This document shows positions 1-9,713 of a stretch of 64,000 nucleotides of DNA, one piece after another. Numbering within the stretch: position 1 is the first letter of the stretch; every line of letters begins with the position of its first letter. Location: NCBI GenBank assembly GCA_030149365.1, contig JASBRP010000002.1, forward strand, positions 82,936 through 146,935, written 5' to 3'. Below the pieces are notes generated by a model, which saw nothing but the letters and a program-made list of their open reading frames with translations, was not told where the DNA came from and did not search any database. This DNA comes from Solimonas sp. (lineage in GTDB: Bacteria > Pseudomonadota > Gammaproteobacteria > Nevskiales > Nevskiaceae). The position numbers and the translations under genes were made by a program.

Positions 1-1050
1 CTGGACCCGCAGGCCTGCGGGCAATGCCATGTGCAGCAGTACCAGGACTGGCGCAGCAGCCTGCATAGCCAGACCATGACCGCCGGCGTGCTCTGGCAGC
101 TGCGCCTGCTGCCGCAGAAGCAGGCCAACGAATGCCTGGACTGCCATGCGCCGCTGGCTGAGCAGAAGGCCCTGGTCGCGCAAGTCCAGGGCTGGGCGTC
201 CGCCCCGAAGACGCCGCCACCGGCGCACGTGCCCGCCTCGCTGGGGCATGACGGCCTGGTCTGCGCCGCCTGCCATGTGCGCGGCCATACGCGCTTCGGT
301 CCGCCACCGCGCAGCGGCAAGCCTGCGGCAGACGGCCCGCACGGCGGCTTCGAGGTCTCGGCGGCGTTCGAGGACGCCCGCTTCTGCGCCGCCTGCCACC
401 AGTTCCCGGACGATGGCCCCCGCGTGGCGGGCAAGCTGCAGGAGGACACGCTGGCGCAGTGGCGGCAGAGCGGGCATGCCGCGCAGGGACGCCAGTGCCA
501 GTCCTGCCACATGCCGGACCGGCAGCATCGCTGGCCGGGCATCCACTCCGCCGACATGGTGCGCAAGGCGCTGGACGTATCGCTGGAAGTGGCGGCCGAC
601 GGCCGGGCCGTGGCGCGCCTGGCCAATGTCGGCGCCGGGCATCATTTTCCGACCTACATGGTGCCCAAGGTCCGGGTGGAGCTGTCGCTGGCGACGCCGG
701 ATGGCAGGACGCGGTTGCTGGCCGAGGACACCATCGGCTGGGACGTGAACGTGGAGCTGACCGAGGAGCGCTTCGACACCCGCATCCCGGCGGGGGGCTC
801 CCGCATGCTGGAGGCGCGCCTGCCGCCATCCTGGCCGGTCGGCTCCGAGCTGGAGCTGAGGATCGCCGTGGCGCCGCGGGAGCACTACGAGCGCACCTAC
901 CTGTCGGTGCTGGCCCAGGCCGACAAGCTGGATGCCGAGACCCTGCGCCTGCTGCGGCAGGCCTACGACGAGGCCGTGGCGGCCCGCTTCGAGGCGCTGC
1001 GGCTGCGCCGGCCGTTGCCGCCGGCCCCGGCCGCGAGGCCGGGCGGCTGA
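1..1050 (+). CDS. Multiheme cytochrome c protein, 5' end outside window
   Basis: The reading frame is open from base 1, so the start lies upstream; the visible part is 349 codons. It holds five CXXCH c-type heme sites: CGQCH (16-30), CLDCH (133-147), CAACH (262-276), CAACH (385-399) and CQSCH (496-510). A beta-rich C-terminal half without hemes follows, containing GHHFPTYMVPKV. Such proteins are periplasmic and transfer electrons; the layout recalls cytochrome c554-like multiheme proteins. The electron partner cannot be told from the sequence, and more hemes plus a signal peptide may lie upstream. The GTG at 31 is not a credible start because it would cut off the first heme site. Confidence 0.85.
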   Translation: MDPQACGQCHVQQYQDWRSSLHSQTMTAGVLWQLRLLPQKQANECLDCHAPLAEQKALVAQVQGWASAPKTPPPAHVPASLGHDGLVCAACHVRGHTRFGPPPRSGKPAADGPHGGFEVSAAFEDARFCAACHQFPDDGPRVAGKLQEDTLAQWRQSGHAAQGRQCQSCHMPDRQHRWPGIHSADMVRKALDVSLEVAADGRAVARLANVGAGHHFPTYMVPKVRVELSLATPDGRTRLLAEDTIGWDVNVELTEERFDTRIPAGGSRMLEARLPPSWPVGSELELRIAVAPREHYERTYLSVLAQADKLDAETLRLLRQAYDEAVAARFEALRLRRPLPPAPAARPGG

Positions 1051-1092
1051 GGGGGTAGGGACGGGCCGGCCAACAGGGCCGGGCACATCGGG

Positions 1093-1098
1093 TAAAAT
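1093..1098 (+). promoter_or_regulatory. Possible -10 element upstream of fumarase gene
   Basis: TAAAAT lies 43 bases before the fumarase ATG in an otherwise GC-rich 91-base gap. I see no convincing -35 box, so this is a weak call. Confidence 0.25.
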
Positions 1099-1141
1099 TC
1101 GCGCGCCGATTCTCGCCCGATATTCCCAGCCAGGCCTTTTC

Positions 1142-2674
1142 ATGACCACGATCCGCCAGGAAGACTTCATCCAGTCCATCGCCGACGCTTTCCAGTACGT
1201 CAGCTACTACCATCCCCTGGACTACATCCAGGCGCTGGGGGCGGCTTATGAACGCGAGGAGTCTCCCGCCGCCAAGGACGCCATCGCGCAGATCCTGACC
1301 AACTCGCGCATGTGCGCCGAGGGCCACCGCCCGATCTGCCAGGACACCGGCATCGCCGTGGTCTTCCTGAAGGTGGGCATGAACCTGAAGTGGGATGCCA
1401 CGCTGTCGGTGCAGGACATGGTCAACGAGGGCGTGCGCCGCGCCTACAACCACCCGGACAACAAGCTGCGCGCCTCCGTGCTGCTGGACCCGGCCGGCAA
1501 GCGCATGAACTCCAAGGACAACACCCCGGCCGTGGTGCACTACGAGATCGTGGCCGGCGATCACCTCGAGGTGATCTGCGCCGCCAAGGGTGGCGGCTCG
1601 GAGAACAAGTCGAAGCTGGCCATGCTGAACCCCTCCGACTCGATCGTGGACTGGGTCATCAAGACCCTGCCGACGATGGGCGCCGGCTGGTGCCCGCCGG
1701 GCATCCTGGGCATCGGCATCGGCGGCACGCCGGAGAAGGCGATGCTGCTGGCCAAGGAATCGCTGATGGCGCCGGTGGACATCCACGAGCTGCGCGAGCG
1801 CGCCGCCGCCGGCGTCGAGCTGAGCCGCGTCGAGGAGCTGCGCCTGGAGCTGATGGACAAGGTCAACGCGCTGGGCATCGGCGCGCAGGGCCTGGGCGGC
1901 CTGACCACGGTGCTGGACGTGAAGATCATGGACTACCCGACCCACGCGGCCTCGCTGCCGGTGGCGATGATCCCGAACTGCGCCGCCACCCGCCACGTGC
2001 ATTTCCACCTCGACGGCACCGGCCCCGCGGTGCTGGAGACGCCCAAGCTCGAAGACTGGCCGCAGGTCACCTGGAAGGCCGACGAGAAGACCGCCAAGCG
2101 CGTCAACCTCGACACCCTGACCGACGCCGAAATCGCCAGCTGGCAGCCCGGCGACATCCTGCTGCTGAACGGCAAGATGCTCACCGGCCGCGACGCCGCG
2201 CACAAGCGCATCGCCGACATGCTGAAGAAGGGCGAGAAGCTGCCGGTGGACTTCACCGGCCGTGCGATCTACTACGTGGGCCCCGTGGATGCGGTGCGTG
2301 ACGAGGCCGTGGGCCCGGCCGGCCCGACCACCGCCACGCGCATGGACAAGTTCACCGACATGATGCTGTCCCAGACCGGCCTGCGCGTGATGATCGGCAA
2401 GTCCGAGCGCGGCCCGGTCGCCATCGAGTCGATCAAGCAGCACAAGGCGGCCTACCTGATGGCGGTGGGCGGCGCGGCCTACCTGGTGTCCAAGGCGATC
2501 AAGACCGCCAGGGTGCTGGGCTTCGCCGACCTGGGCATGGAGGCGATCTATGAGTTCGATGTCCAGGACATGCCGGTGACCGTGGCCGTCGACAGCCAGG
2601 GCACTTCCGTGCACAACACCGGTCCCAAGGTCTGGCAGGCCAAGATCGGCAAGATTCCGGTTGCGGTCGCCTGA
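1142..2674 (+). CDS. fumA: Fumarate hydratase class I (iron-sulfur)
   Basis: Interconverts fumarate and L-malate in the TCA cycle; class I enzymes are oxygen-sensitive [4Fe-4S] proteins of about 500 residues, and this one has 510. Cluster ligands are likely Cys66 (in ICQDTG), Cys184 (GWCPPG) and Cys280 (PNCAATRH). The C-terminal beta-domain contains the QGTSVHNTGP stretch. The frame is open further upstream, but homology begins at MTTIRQEDF, so the ATG at 1142 is taken; the ribosome site before it is weak. dsbB follows after 23 bases. The fumA/fumB distinction cannot be made from sequence alone. Confidence 0.95.
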   Translation: MTTIRQEDFIQSIADAFQYVSYYHPLDYIQALGAAYEREESPAAKDAIAQILTNSRMCAEGHRPICQDTGIAVVFLKVGMNLKWDATLSVQDMVNEGVRRAYNHPDNKLRASVLLDPAGKRMNSKDNTPAVVHYEIVAGDHLEVICAAKGGGSENKSKLAMLNPSDSIVDWVIKTLPTMGAGWCPPGILGIGIGGTPEKAMLLAKESLMAPVDIHELRERAAAGVELSRVEELRLELMDKVNALGIGAQGLGGLTTVLDVKIMDYPTHAASLPVAMIPNCAATRHVHFHLDGTGPAVLETPKLEDWPQVTWKADEKTAKRVNLDTLTDAEIASWQPGDILLLNGKMLTGRDAAHKRIADMLKKGEKLPVDFTGRAIYYVGPVDAVRDEAVGPAGPTTATRMDKFTDMMLSQTGLRVMIGKSERGPVAIESIKQHKAAYLMAVGGAAYLVSKAIKTARVLGFADLGMEAIYEFDVQDMPVTVAVDSQGTSVHNTGPKVWQAKIGKIPVAVA

Positions 2675-2697
2675 TCCCTTTCCACTCACCTGGGCCC

Positions 2698-3207
2698 ATG
2701 ATGACCCTCAACTTCCGCCTGCTGAACCTGCTCGGCTTCCTCGGCTGCATCTTCGGCCTGCTGTTCGCGCTGTACCTGCAGCACTACCGCGGCTACGAGC
2801 CTTGCCCGTTCTGCATCTTCCAGCGCGTGGCGATGCTGGCGACCGGCCTGGTGTTCCTGGCGGCCGCCATCCATGGCCCGAAGGCCGGTGGGCAGTGGGT
2901 CTACGTGTTCCTGTCGAGCATGGCGGCGCTGGTCGGCGCCGGCATCGCCGCGCGCCACGTCTGGTTGCAGAGCCTGCCGCCGGACCAGGTGCCGGCCTGC
3001 GGCCCGACGCTGGACTACCTGATGGACATGATGCCGCTGCAGGAGGTCGTTTCCACCGTGCTCAAGGGTGACGGCAACTGCGCCAAGATCGACGCGCAGT
3101 GGCTGGGCATCAGCCTGCCGGGCTGGACCCTGATTGCCTTCATCGGCTTCGTCGTCTACGCCGTCCTGACTCCCGTCCTTCCCAAGATACTGAGGAAATC
3201 CGCATGA
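2698..3207 (+). CDS. dsbB: Disulfide bond formation protein DsbB
   Basis: A 169-residue inner-membrane protein that reoxidises periplasmic DsbA and passes electrons to quinone. Four hydrophobic segments are visible at about 9-27, 41-59, 67-86 and 139-160. The first periplasmic loop has Cys36-Pro-Phe-Cys39 and the second loop has Cys101 and Cys128, the usual two disulfide pairs. Its stop overlaps the next start as ATGA, which implies translational coupling with the RraA-family gene. Confidence 0.95.
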   Translation: MMTLNFRLLNLLGFLGCIFGLLFALYLQHYRGYEPCPFCIFQRVAMLATGLVFLAAAIHGPKAGGQWVYVFLSSMAALVGAGIAARHVWLQSLPPDQVPACGPTLDYLMDMMPLQEVVSTVLKGDGNCAKIDAQWLGISLPGWTLIAFIGFVVYAVLTPVLPKILRKSA

Positions 3208-3686
3208 GCACCGCTACCACCGATCTCTCCGACGCCCACCCGGACGCGCAGGTCGCCGAACCGATCTTCGCCGACTTCGGCGGCGTGCTGGCCTTCCATG
3301 GCTCGATCGTCACGCTGAAGGTCTTCGAGGACAACGCCGCCGTGCGCAGCGCCCTGGAAGAGAAGGGCGAGGGTCGCGTGCTGGTGGTGGATGGCGGCGG
3401 TTCCACGCGTTGCGCTCTGGTCGGCGGCAACCTCGGCGTGCTTGGCGTGAAGAACGGCTGGGCCGGCATCGTGGTCAACGGCTGCATCCGTGATTCCGAG
3501 GAGATCGGCGGCCAGGAGATCGGCGTGAAGGCCCTGGCCACGCACCCGCGCAAGTCCGAGAAGGGCCTGCACACGGCGCACCGCGACAAGGTGGTGAACT
3601 TTGCCGGCGTGACCTTCAAGCCGGGCGCCTGGCTCTACGCCGATGCCGACGGCATCCTGGTCAGCGACACCGCGATCCACAAGTAG
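3204..3686 (+). CDS. rraA: RraA family protein (RNase E inhibitor-like or aldolase-like)
   Basis: 160 residues with the RraA/Demethylmenaquinone methyltransferase-like fold signature: [12 protein letters not shown], then [14 protein letters not shown]. Family members either bind RNase E and damp its activity or act as divalent-metal 4-hydroxy-4-methyl-2-oxoglutarate aldolases; the two groups are hard to separate by sequence. GCIRD carries the Arg-Asp pair that the aldolases use for substrate and metal. The start is the ATG overlapping the dsbB stop; a longer open frame upstream is only dsbB shadow. A strong bidirectional terminator follows. Confidence 0.85.
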   Translation: MSTATTDLSDAHPDAQVAEPIFADFGGVLAFHGSIVTLKVFEDNAAVRSALEEKGEGRVLVVDGGGSTRCALVGGNLGVLGVKNGWAGIVVNGCIRDSEEIGGQEIGVKALATHPRKSEKGLHTAHRDKVVNFAGVTFKPGAWLYADADGILVSDTAIHK

Positions 3687-3698
3687 AACTGGATCCGT

Positions 3699-3728
3699 GA
3701 AAAAGGCCGCCTTCGGGCGGCCTTTTTC
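3699..3728. terminator. Bidirectional intrinsic terminator
   Basis: GGCCGCC-TTCG-GGCGGCC stem flanked by A5 on the left and T5 on the right, lying between two convergent genes (rraA rightward, the large membrane protein leftward). The tetraloop and both tracts suit termination in both directions. Confidence 0.9.
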
Positions 3729-3743
3729 GTGATGGCGCGGGTG

Positions 3744-6182
3744 CTAGAGACCCAGCGACATCGGGTCGATGCGGCGGATCGGCTGGATACCGCAGGCCCG
3801 CTCGGCGCGCTCGCACAGCGACGACAGCTCGCCCAGCGCCGCCTGGTAGATATCCTGGAACGCATCCACCATGCCGCTCGCATCCTGCAGGTAGCGCGCC
3901 GCGTCGGTCATGCGCTCCGGACCCGCCAGCGGGCAACGCAGCAGCAGGTAGCCGCTGACGGTGCCGCCTTCCAGCACGGTCTGCGCGGCACTGTGCCCGG
4001 AGTTGAGCAGGCGGGTCGCATGGCCGCGAAACAGCCGCAGGGCCTCGTTCAGGTCCTTCTGGGCATCCGGGTGCTCGCCGTCGGCCGCGATGGCCTGCAG
4101 GGCTATCACCGAGCGCTGCAGCTCCGCCAGCATGGCGGCGTCGTTTTCCATCTCGTGCAGGCGCTGCAGCAGCGTGCGCAGGAACTCGGCCTGCAGGCGC
4201 TCCTGGTCCATCAGGGCGCGCATCGCGCAGTCGATGCGGAAAGCATGCAGCTTCAGGTTTTCGGTCAGGCGGTGATGCGCGTCGGTGTCGCGGCGGCGCA
4301 ACTGCTCCAGCAAGCGCCACAGGTCGGCCTGGGATAGATGATCGTAGCCGCTGACACCGAAATGCGAGGGCTTCATCGCCAGGCCCGCCGCCAGCAGCAG
4401 CGGCGCACGGCGACGTTCCCATTCGGCGGCGGCCACCCAGTCCTGCGTCATCTCGGGTGAGCGGCGGCGCAGGGTGTCGATGGTGCCCTGCCAGCCCAGG
4501 CCGGTGATGTCGGCGTCCACCGGCGGCAGCGGCTGCAGCAGCGGCCAGGGCCGGAACTGGCCGTTGAAGTAGCGCTCCAGTGTTTCCCGCTGCATTTCGC
4601 GCGCGGCCCGCATGGCCGGCGTCAGGCCAGGCTGCGGCGAAGCGGCAGTGGCCGGTGCCGCGATGCCTTCGCGTTCATACCATTCACGGCTCAGCTTGAG
4701 GCCGTACAGCTCGCACTGCTCCAGCAGCAGGCGTGCCGGCAGCGACGAGGCGTAGACCGGTGCAGCCTGCAGCTGCTGCACGCGGGCGATGCGTTCGCCC
4801 CAGGGCGGGCGTCCCGTGGAGAGCTCCTGGTGCTCGTTGTCCAGCTCGGTATCGATGGCGGCCAGGCTGGCGGCGTCCATCGCCCGGAACTGGTTGGCGA
4901 TGGCTTCGAACAGGTCCTCCGGCAGCTGTCGGCCGGGGCTCGCCGAGGGGGAGGCGGCCAGTGCGCGGACCTCGTCGGCGGCCTGGTCGACGGCGCGCTG
5001 GCTGCGCAGCATCAGCGGGAACAAGCGGCTGCCCACCAGCATGGCGGTGCGCCGGTCGGCTTCATGGCTGGCGATGCGCAGGGCCTTGGCACCCAGCAGC
5101 AGGCTCAGGCGATACAGGCCTGCCATCAGCAGCCGGCCAATGCCGAGGCTGAGGACCAGGACCCGGCCGAAGGTATGCCCTGCACCCGAATCCGAGCGCT
5201 CCTGGCGACGCGCCAGCGCTTCGTCCCAGAGATCCGCGTCATAGGCGCGCTGCTGCAGCCAGCGCTGTACCTCGAGCACGCGCAGCAGCCCGGGGCCACC
5301 GGCCTGCAGGGCCAGTTGCTGAGCGATGAGGCCGACCATTTCCCTGGAATTGAGGCTGGCCAGCAGCGACAGGCCCAGGCGCAGGCGAATACGGCCGCCG
5401 GGCAGGGGCTTGATGCCGACGCTGGCCTCGCCGTCGACGATGACCTCCGCCGGTTCCGGTACGCCCAGCGCCGTACCGAGGCTCGCCAGGCCGGCGAAGA
5501 ACTCCGGCTCCTGGGCAGGATCCAGCGTCAGACGTCCGGGTACCGGCTTGCGGGGCGCCAGCAGTGGCAAGAGCAGCAGGCCGATCAGCGCCAGTCCTCC
5601 CAGCCCGGGCACGAGCAGGGAATAGAGCGAATCAAGTACGCCCCGATCGTTGAGCGACAGCACGCTGCGCAGCAACGCCAGGGCCCAGATCGCCGACACC
5701 ACGACCACGACCAGGACATAGATGCTGCGGACACTTCCGACCAGCATGCCGCCGCGGCGGATCTGGCGCTCGCGATCCAGGTCCAGGCGGCTGGCCGGCG
5801 GTGCCTGGGCCGCCAAGGCGAGCAGGGCCGCCACGGGAGTTGCCGAAGAGGCCGGGGGCGGCGAGCTGGGGGCCGGAGGCGCCAGCGCCGCTCCTCCACT
5901 GGTCGCGGCGGGCTCGGTGATCTCGGCAGGGGGCAGCCCGGTCATGGGCTCGACCAGGGCCTCCATGCCACAGGCGCGGAAGGCGCTAGCCACCTTGGCG
6001 GCGAACTTCACCTCCAGGGACTGGCGCACGATCAGAGGGCCTACGAGCAGCTGGACCGCCTGATCCGGGTTCAGGCCGAACTGCTCGCGCAGGCGCAGCA
6101 GCAGCTCGTTGTCGGTGACAGGGCTCAGGCGACGGCCGGTGAGGGTGACCTGGAAGCTGCCTGCGGGGACCGCCTGAGTCAT
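3744..6182 (-). CDS. Large membrane protein with degenerate M48-like peptidase domain
   Basis: 812 residues, start fixed by GGAGGG five bases before the ATG at 6182. Residues 1-80 form a small alpha/beta-like domain; 85-145 are a Pro/Ala-rich linker; two hydrophobic segments lie at about 154-172 and 188-210. Residues 225-300 resemble an M48 metallopeptidase core (an IRLRLGLSLLASLNSREM stretch), but the place where HEXXH should be reads AQQLA (287-291), so zinc binding and catalysis are probably lost. The remaining 500 residues are helical, Leu/Arg/Glu-rich and unrecognised. It is the only gene of its unit, diverging from aceB. Function is unknown; a membrane scaffold or regulatory pseudo-enzyme is one possibility. 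Confidence 0.75.
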   Translation of the reverse strand: MTQAVPAGSFQVTLTGRRLSPVTDNELLLRLREQFGLNPDQAVQLLVGPLIVRQSLEVKFAAKVASAFRACGMEALVEPMTGLPPAEITEPAATSGGAALAPPAPSSPPPASSATPVAALLALAAQAPPASRLDLDRERQIRRGGMLVGSVRSIYVLVVVVVSAIWALALLRSVLSLNDRGVLDSLYSLLVPGLGGLALIGLLLLPLLAPRKPVPGRLTLDPAQEPEFFAGLASLGTALGVPEPAEVIVDGEASVGIKPLPGGRIRLRLGLSLLASLNSREMVGLIAQQLALQAGGPGLLRVLEVQRWLQQRAYDADLWDEALARRQERSDSGAGHTFGRVLVLSLGIGRLLMAGLYRLSLLLGAKALRIASHEADRRTAMLVGSRLFPLMLRSQRAVDQAADEVRALAASPSASPGRQLPEDLFEAIANQFRAMDAASLAAIDTELDNEHQELSTGRPPWGERIARVQQLQAAPVYASSLPARLLLEQCELYGLKLSREWYEREGIAAPATAASPQPGLTPAMRAAREMQRETLERYFNGQFRPWPLLQPLPPVDADITGLGWQGTIDTLRRRSPEMTQDWVAAAEWERRRAPLLLAAGLAMKPSHFGVSGYDHLSQADLWRLLEQLRRRDTDAHHRLTENLKLHAFRIDCAMRALMDQERLQAEFLRTLLQRLHEMENDAAMLAELQRSVIALQAIAADGEHPDAQKDLNEALRLFRGHATRLLNSGHSAAQTVLEGGTVSGYLLLRCPLAGPERMTDAARYLQDASGMVDAFQDIYQAALGELSSLCERAERACGIQPIRRIDPMSLGL

Positions 6183-6465
6183 GAACCCTCCGTGGTTCGG
6201 GGTGAATAATTCTTCAATGGAATCAACAATCGAGCAGCTTGCAAGTGTAGAGGTGAATGTGACGCAGCGCGACCACAATCGACATTTTCTGTAGGTTTTT
6301 ACGGCTTGCAGCAAAGTTCGGGCCGAGCGCACGTTCGCCGGTGTCCGAACGCTTGTGCACCGCCATGTTTCGCATCTGCATAGATGTTTCTGTTGCATTG
6401 CAATAAAGGGGGGCGTTCTGTATTCTTCCGCGGCTTTTTTCAACCCCATAAAAGACGAGGCCCGA

Positions 6466-8052
6466 ATGAGCGCAGTGAAAGGTGTGGAAATCCTCGGCCA
6501 GATGACTCCGGCCGCCAAGAAAATCCTCACGCCGGAAGCGCTCAAGTTCGTAGCCAAACTGGTCCGCAAGCACGCCGCCCGCCGTGACGTGCTGATGGCC
6601 TACCGCGACGTGCGCCAGGCGGCCATCGACGCCGGCAAGCTGAAGCTCGGCTTCCTGAAGGAAACCAAGAAGATCCGCGACGGCAAGTGGAAGATCGCCG
6701 GCATTCCGGCCGATCTGCAGGACCGGCGCGTCGAGATCACCGGTCCGGTCGACCGCAAGATGATCATCAATGCCCTGAACTCGGGCGCCAAGTGCTTCAT
6801 GGCGGACTTCGAGGACTCGGCCAGCCCGACCTGGGAACTGATGATCGACGGCCAGGTGAACCTGTTCGATGCCGTTCGCCGCAAGATCTCGTTCACCTCG
6901 CCGGAAGGCAAGGAATACAAGCTCAACAAGGACATCGCCACGCTAATCGTGCGTCCGCGCGGCTGGCACCTGCTGGAGAAGCACATCCTGATCGACGGCG
7001 AGCCGGCTCCGGGCGGCATCGTCGACTTCGCGCTGTACTTCTTCCACAACGCCAAGGAGCTGCAGAAGCGCGGCACCGGTCCGTACTTCTACCTGCCGAA
7101 GATGCAGTCGCATCTGGAAGCGCGCCTGTGGAACAGCATCTTCAAGGATGCCCAGGCCGAGCTGAAGATTCCGCTCAAGACCATCAAGGCCACCGTCCTG
7201 ATCGAGACGATCTGGGCCGCGTTCGAGATGGAAGAGATCCTGTATGAACTGAAGGACCACATCGTCGCCCTGAACTGCGGCCGTTGGGACTACATCTTCA
7301 GCTTCATCAAGACCTACCGCGCCCATGCCGACCGCATCATCCCGGATCGCCTGAGCGTGGGCATGGACCGTCACTTCCTGGACAGCTACTCCAAGCTGCT
7401 GTGCCAGACCACGCACAAGCGTGGCGCCCAGGCCATGGGCGGCATGGCCGCTTTCATCCCGACCAAGGATGCGGCCAAGAACGAAGAGATCTTCGCCAAG
7501 GTCCGCGCCGACAAGCTGCGTGAAGTGAACAACGGCCATGACGGCACCTGGGTGGCGCACCCGGGCCTGGTGCAGATCGCGATGGACGTGTTCAACGAGC
7601 ACATGCCGCAGCCGAACCAGATCGACAAGAAGTTCGCCGAGCGCAAGATCAAGGCCGACGACCTGCTAAAGCTGCCGGAAGGCCAGATCACCGAAGGCGG
7701 CCTGCGCAACAACATCAACGTCGGCATCCAGTACACCGAGGCCTGGATCAAGGGCAACGGCTGCGTGCCCCTGCACAACCTGATGGAAGATGCCGCCACC
7801 GCGGAAATCTCCCGCGTGCAGGTCTGGCAGTGGCTGAAGTACAACGCCAAGATGGCCGATGGCCGCAACGTCAGCCGCGAGCTGGTGCTCGGCATGATCG
7901 ACGAGGAACTGGCCGGTATCCGCAAGTCGCTGGGCGACGAGCGCTACTACAAGGGCCGTTTCGCCGAAGCCGCCGGCATGTTCGCCCGCATGAGCACCAA
8001 CAGCCAGTGCGGCGACTTCCTGACGCTGCCGGCCTACGAGTACCTGAACTGA
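6466..8052 (+). CDS. aceB: Malate synthase A
   Basis: Condenses glyoxylate with acetyl-CoA to malate, the second glyoxylate shunt step. 528 residues, the usual length of isoform A. The family signature DHIVALNCGRWDYIFSF is present, as is IVRPRGWHL containing the catalytic Arg. The ATG at 6466 has GACGAGG upstream, and homology starts there (MSAVKGVEIL), so the longer frame from 6355 is rejected. aceA follows after 66 bases, giving an aceBA unit without aceK in the window. The 283-base gap upstream is shared with the divergent membrane protein gene and is locally AT-richer, so it should hold both promoters; I could not place boxes confidently. Confidence 0.96.
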   Translation: MSAVKGVEILGQMTPAAKKILTPEALKFVAKLVRKHAARRDVLMAYRDVRQAAIDAGKLKLGFLKETKKIRDGKWKIAGIPADLQDRRVEITGPVDRKMIINALNSGAKCFMADFEDSASPTWELMIDGQVNLFDAVRRKISFTSPEGKEYKLNKDIATLIVRPRGWHLLEKHILIDGEPAPGGIVDFALYFFHNAKELQKRGTGPYFYLPKMQSHLEARLWNSIFKDAQAELKIPLKTIKATVLIETIWAAFEMEEILYELKDHIVALNCGRWDYIFSFIKTYRAHADRIIPDRLSVGMDRHFLDSYSKLLCQTTHKRGAQAMGGMAAFIPTKDAAKNEEIFAKVRADKLREVNNGHDGTWVAHPGLVQIAMDVFNEHMPQPNQIDKKFAERKIKADDLLKLPEGQITEGGLRNNINVGIQYTEAWIKGNGCVPLHNLMEDAATAEISRVQVWQWLKYNAKMADGRNVSRELVLGMIDEELAGIRKSLGDERYYKGRFAEAAGMFARMSTNSQCGDFLTLPAYEYLN

Positions 8053-8118
8053 GGCGGCCACAGGCTACCCCATCGATTCTTTCTTCATCATTGGTTTTTC
8101 ACCGAGAGGACAGTTGCA

Positions 8119-9429
8119 ATGACGACGCGTGACGAGCAGATCAAGGCCCTTGAGCAGGACTGGGCGACCAACCCCCGCTGGAAGCTGGTGAAGCGTGGTT
8201 ACTCCGCCGCCGACGTCGTCCGCCTGCGCGGCAGCGTTGCCATCGACCACACCCTGGCCCGTCGCGGCGCCGAGAAGCTGTGGAAGCTGATCAACGGCGA
8301 AGCCAAGAAGGGCTACGTCAATGCCTTCGGCGCGATCACCGCCGGCCAGGCGATGCAGCAGGCCAAGGCCGGCCTGGAAGCCGTGTACCTGTCCGGCTGG
8401 CAGGTTGCTGCCGACGGCAACACCTCCGAAACCATGTACCCGGACCAGTCGCTGTACGCGTACGACTCCGTGCCGACCATGGTTCGCCGCATCAACAACA
8501 CCTTCACCCGCGCCGACGAGATCCAGTGGAGCCGCGGCATCGGCCCCGGCGACAAGGGCTTCATCGACTACTTCCTGCCGATCGTTGCTGACGCGGAAGC
8601 CGGTTTCGGCGGCGTGCTGAACGCCTTCGAGCTGATGAAGAACATGATCGTCTCCGGCGCCGCCGGCGTGCACTTCGAAGACCAGCTGGCCGCTGCCAAG
8701 AAGTGCGGCCACATGGGCGGCAAGGTGCTCGTCCCGACGCAGGAAGCCGTCGAGAAGCTGATCGCTGCCCGCTTCGCCGCCGACGTGCTGGGCGTGCCGA
8801 CCATCGTGCTGGCCCGTACGGACGCCGAGGCTGCCAACCTGATCACCTCCGACTACCACCCGAACGACAAGCCGTTCCTCACCGGCGAGCGCACGCAGGA
8901 AGGCTTCTTCCGCGTGAAGAACGGCCTGGAGCAGGCCATCAGCCGTGGCGTCGCCTACGCGCCGTACGCGGACCTGGTCTGGTGCGAGACCGGCGTGCCG
9001 GATATCGGCTTCGCCCGCGAGTTCGCGCAGGCCGTGCACAAGGAGTGCCCGGGCAAGCTGCTGAGCTACAACTGCTCGCCGTCGTTCAACTGGAAGAAGA
9101 ACCTGAACGACAGCCAGATCGCCAAGTTCCAGCAGGACCTGTCGGACCTGGGCTACAAGTACCAGTTCATCACGCTGGCCGGCATCCACATCAACTGGTA
9201 CAACACGTTCCAGTTCGCCCAGGCCTACGCCAAGGGCGAGGGCATGAAGCACTACGTGAACATGGTGCAGGAGCCGGAATTCGCCGCTCGCGAGCAGGGC
9301 TACACCTTCGTGTCGCACCAGCAGGAAGTCGGCACCGGCTACTTCGACGACGTCACCACCGTGATCCAGGGCGGCTCGTCCAGCGTCAAGGCTCTGACCG
9401 GTTCGACCGAAGAAGAGCAGTTCCATTAA
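8119..9429 (+). CDS. aceA: Isocitrate lyase
   Basis: Cleaves isocitrate to succinate and glyoxylate, allowing growth on acetate and fatty acids. 436 residues. The catalytic KKCGH motif is at 194-198, with Cys196 as the active-site base. A GAGAGGA site precedes the ATG at 8119. Downstream of aceB and followed by a clear terminator, so aceB-aceA is probably one transcript. Confidence 0.97.
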   Translation: MTTRDEQIKALEQDWATNPRWKLVKRGYSAADVVRLRGSVAIDHTLARRGAEKLWKLINGEAKKGYVNAFGAITAGQAMQQAKAGLEAVYLSGWQVAADGNTSETMYPDQSLYAYDSVPTMVRRINNTFTRADEIQWSRGIGPGDKGFIDYFLPIVADAEAGFGGVLNAFELMKNMIVSGAAGVHFEDQLAAAKKCGHMGGKVLVPTQEAVEKLIAARFAADVLGVPTIVLARTDAEAANLITSDYHPNDKPFLTGERTQEGFFRVKNGLEQAISRGVAYAPYADLVWCETGVPDIGFAREFAQAVHKECPGKLLSYNCSPSFNWKKNLNDSQIAKFQQDLSDLGYKYQFITLAGIHINWYNTFQFAQAYAKGEGMKHYVNMVQEPEFAAREQGYTFVSHQQEVGTGYFDDVTTVIQGGSSSVKALTGSTEEEQFH

Positions 9430-9447
9430 GTAGCGCGCTGTAAACAG

Positions 9448-9473
9448 AAAGGGCCGCGAAAGCGGCCCTTTCT
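9448..9473 (+). terminator. Intrinsic terminator after aceA
   Basis: AAAGGGCCGC-GAAA-GCGGCCCTTT stem with a short T-run at its 3' end, 19 bases past the aceA stop. Confidence 0.88.
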
Positions 9474-9545
9474 CGTTGTGACGTCGGTACGAAGCCGATA
9501 GAACTCGTACATGGGATCGGGTTGAGGCGCTTCTTTTTTTGCCGT

Positions 9546-9611
9546 CCCTGTAGGAGCCAGCTTGCTGGCGACGCGCAGATAGATGTCGCCAGCAAGCTGG
9601 CTCCTACAGGG
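9546..9611. repeat. REP-type extragenic palindrome, 27-bp perfect arms
   Basis: Arms 9546-9572 and 9585-9611 are exact inverted copies separated by 12 bases. The core TAGGAGCCAGCTTGCTGGCG resembles the TAGGAGC...GCTTGCT... REP sequences of pseudomonads and xanthomonads. It lies in the 284-base gap between aceA and the phosphopantetheinyl transferase gene; apart from this and the terminator I see nothing else in that gap. Confidence 0.85.
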
Positions 9612-9713
9612 TGGCCGCGAACACGCTGGGTTGAATGGTAGCGGCGCACCTCGAACACGCCTCTTCGCGACATCACTCGGCGTGAACCTGCGCGTGGCAT
9701 TGACGCGAAAGAC

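Noticed and set aside
4830..6209. 459-codon Gln/Ala-rich open frame on the plus strand
   Set aside because: Antisense to the M48-like gene, which has a perfect ribosome site; low-complexity Gln content is a codon artefact.
9430..9713. Small RNA or tRNA in the aceA downstream gap
   Set aside because: Only a terminator and a REP palindrome are visible; no cloverleaf or promoter-like boxes found.
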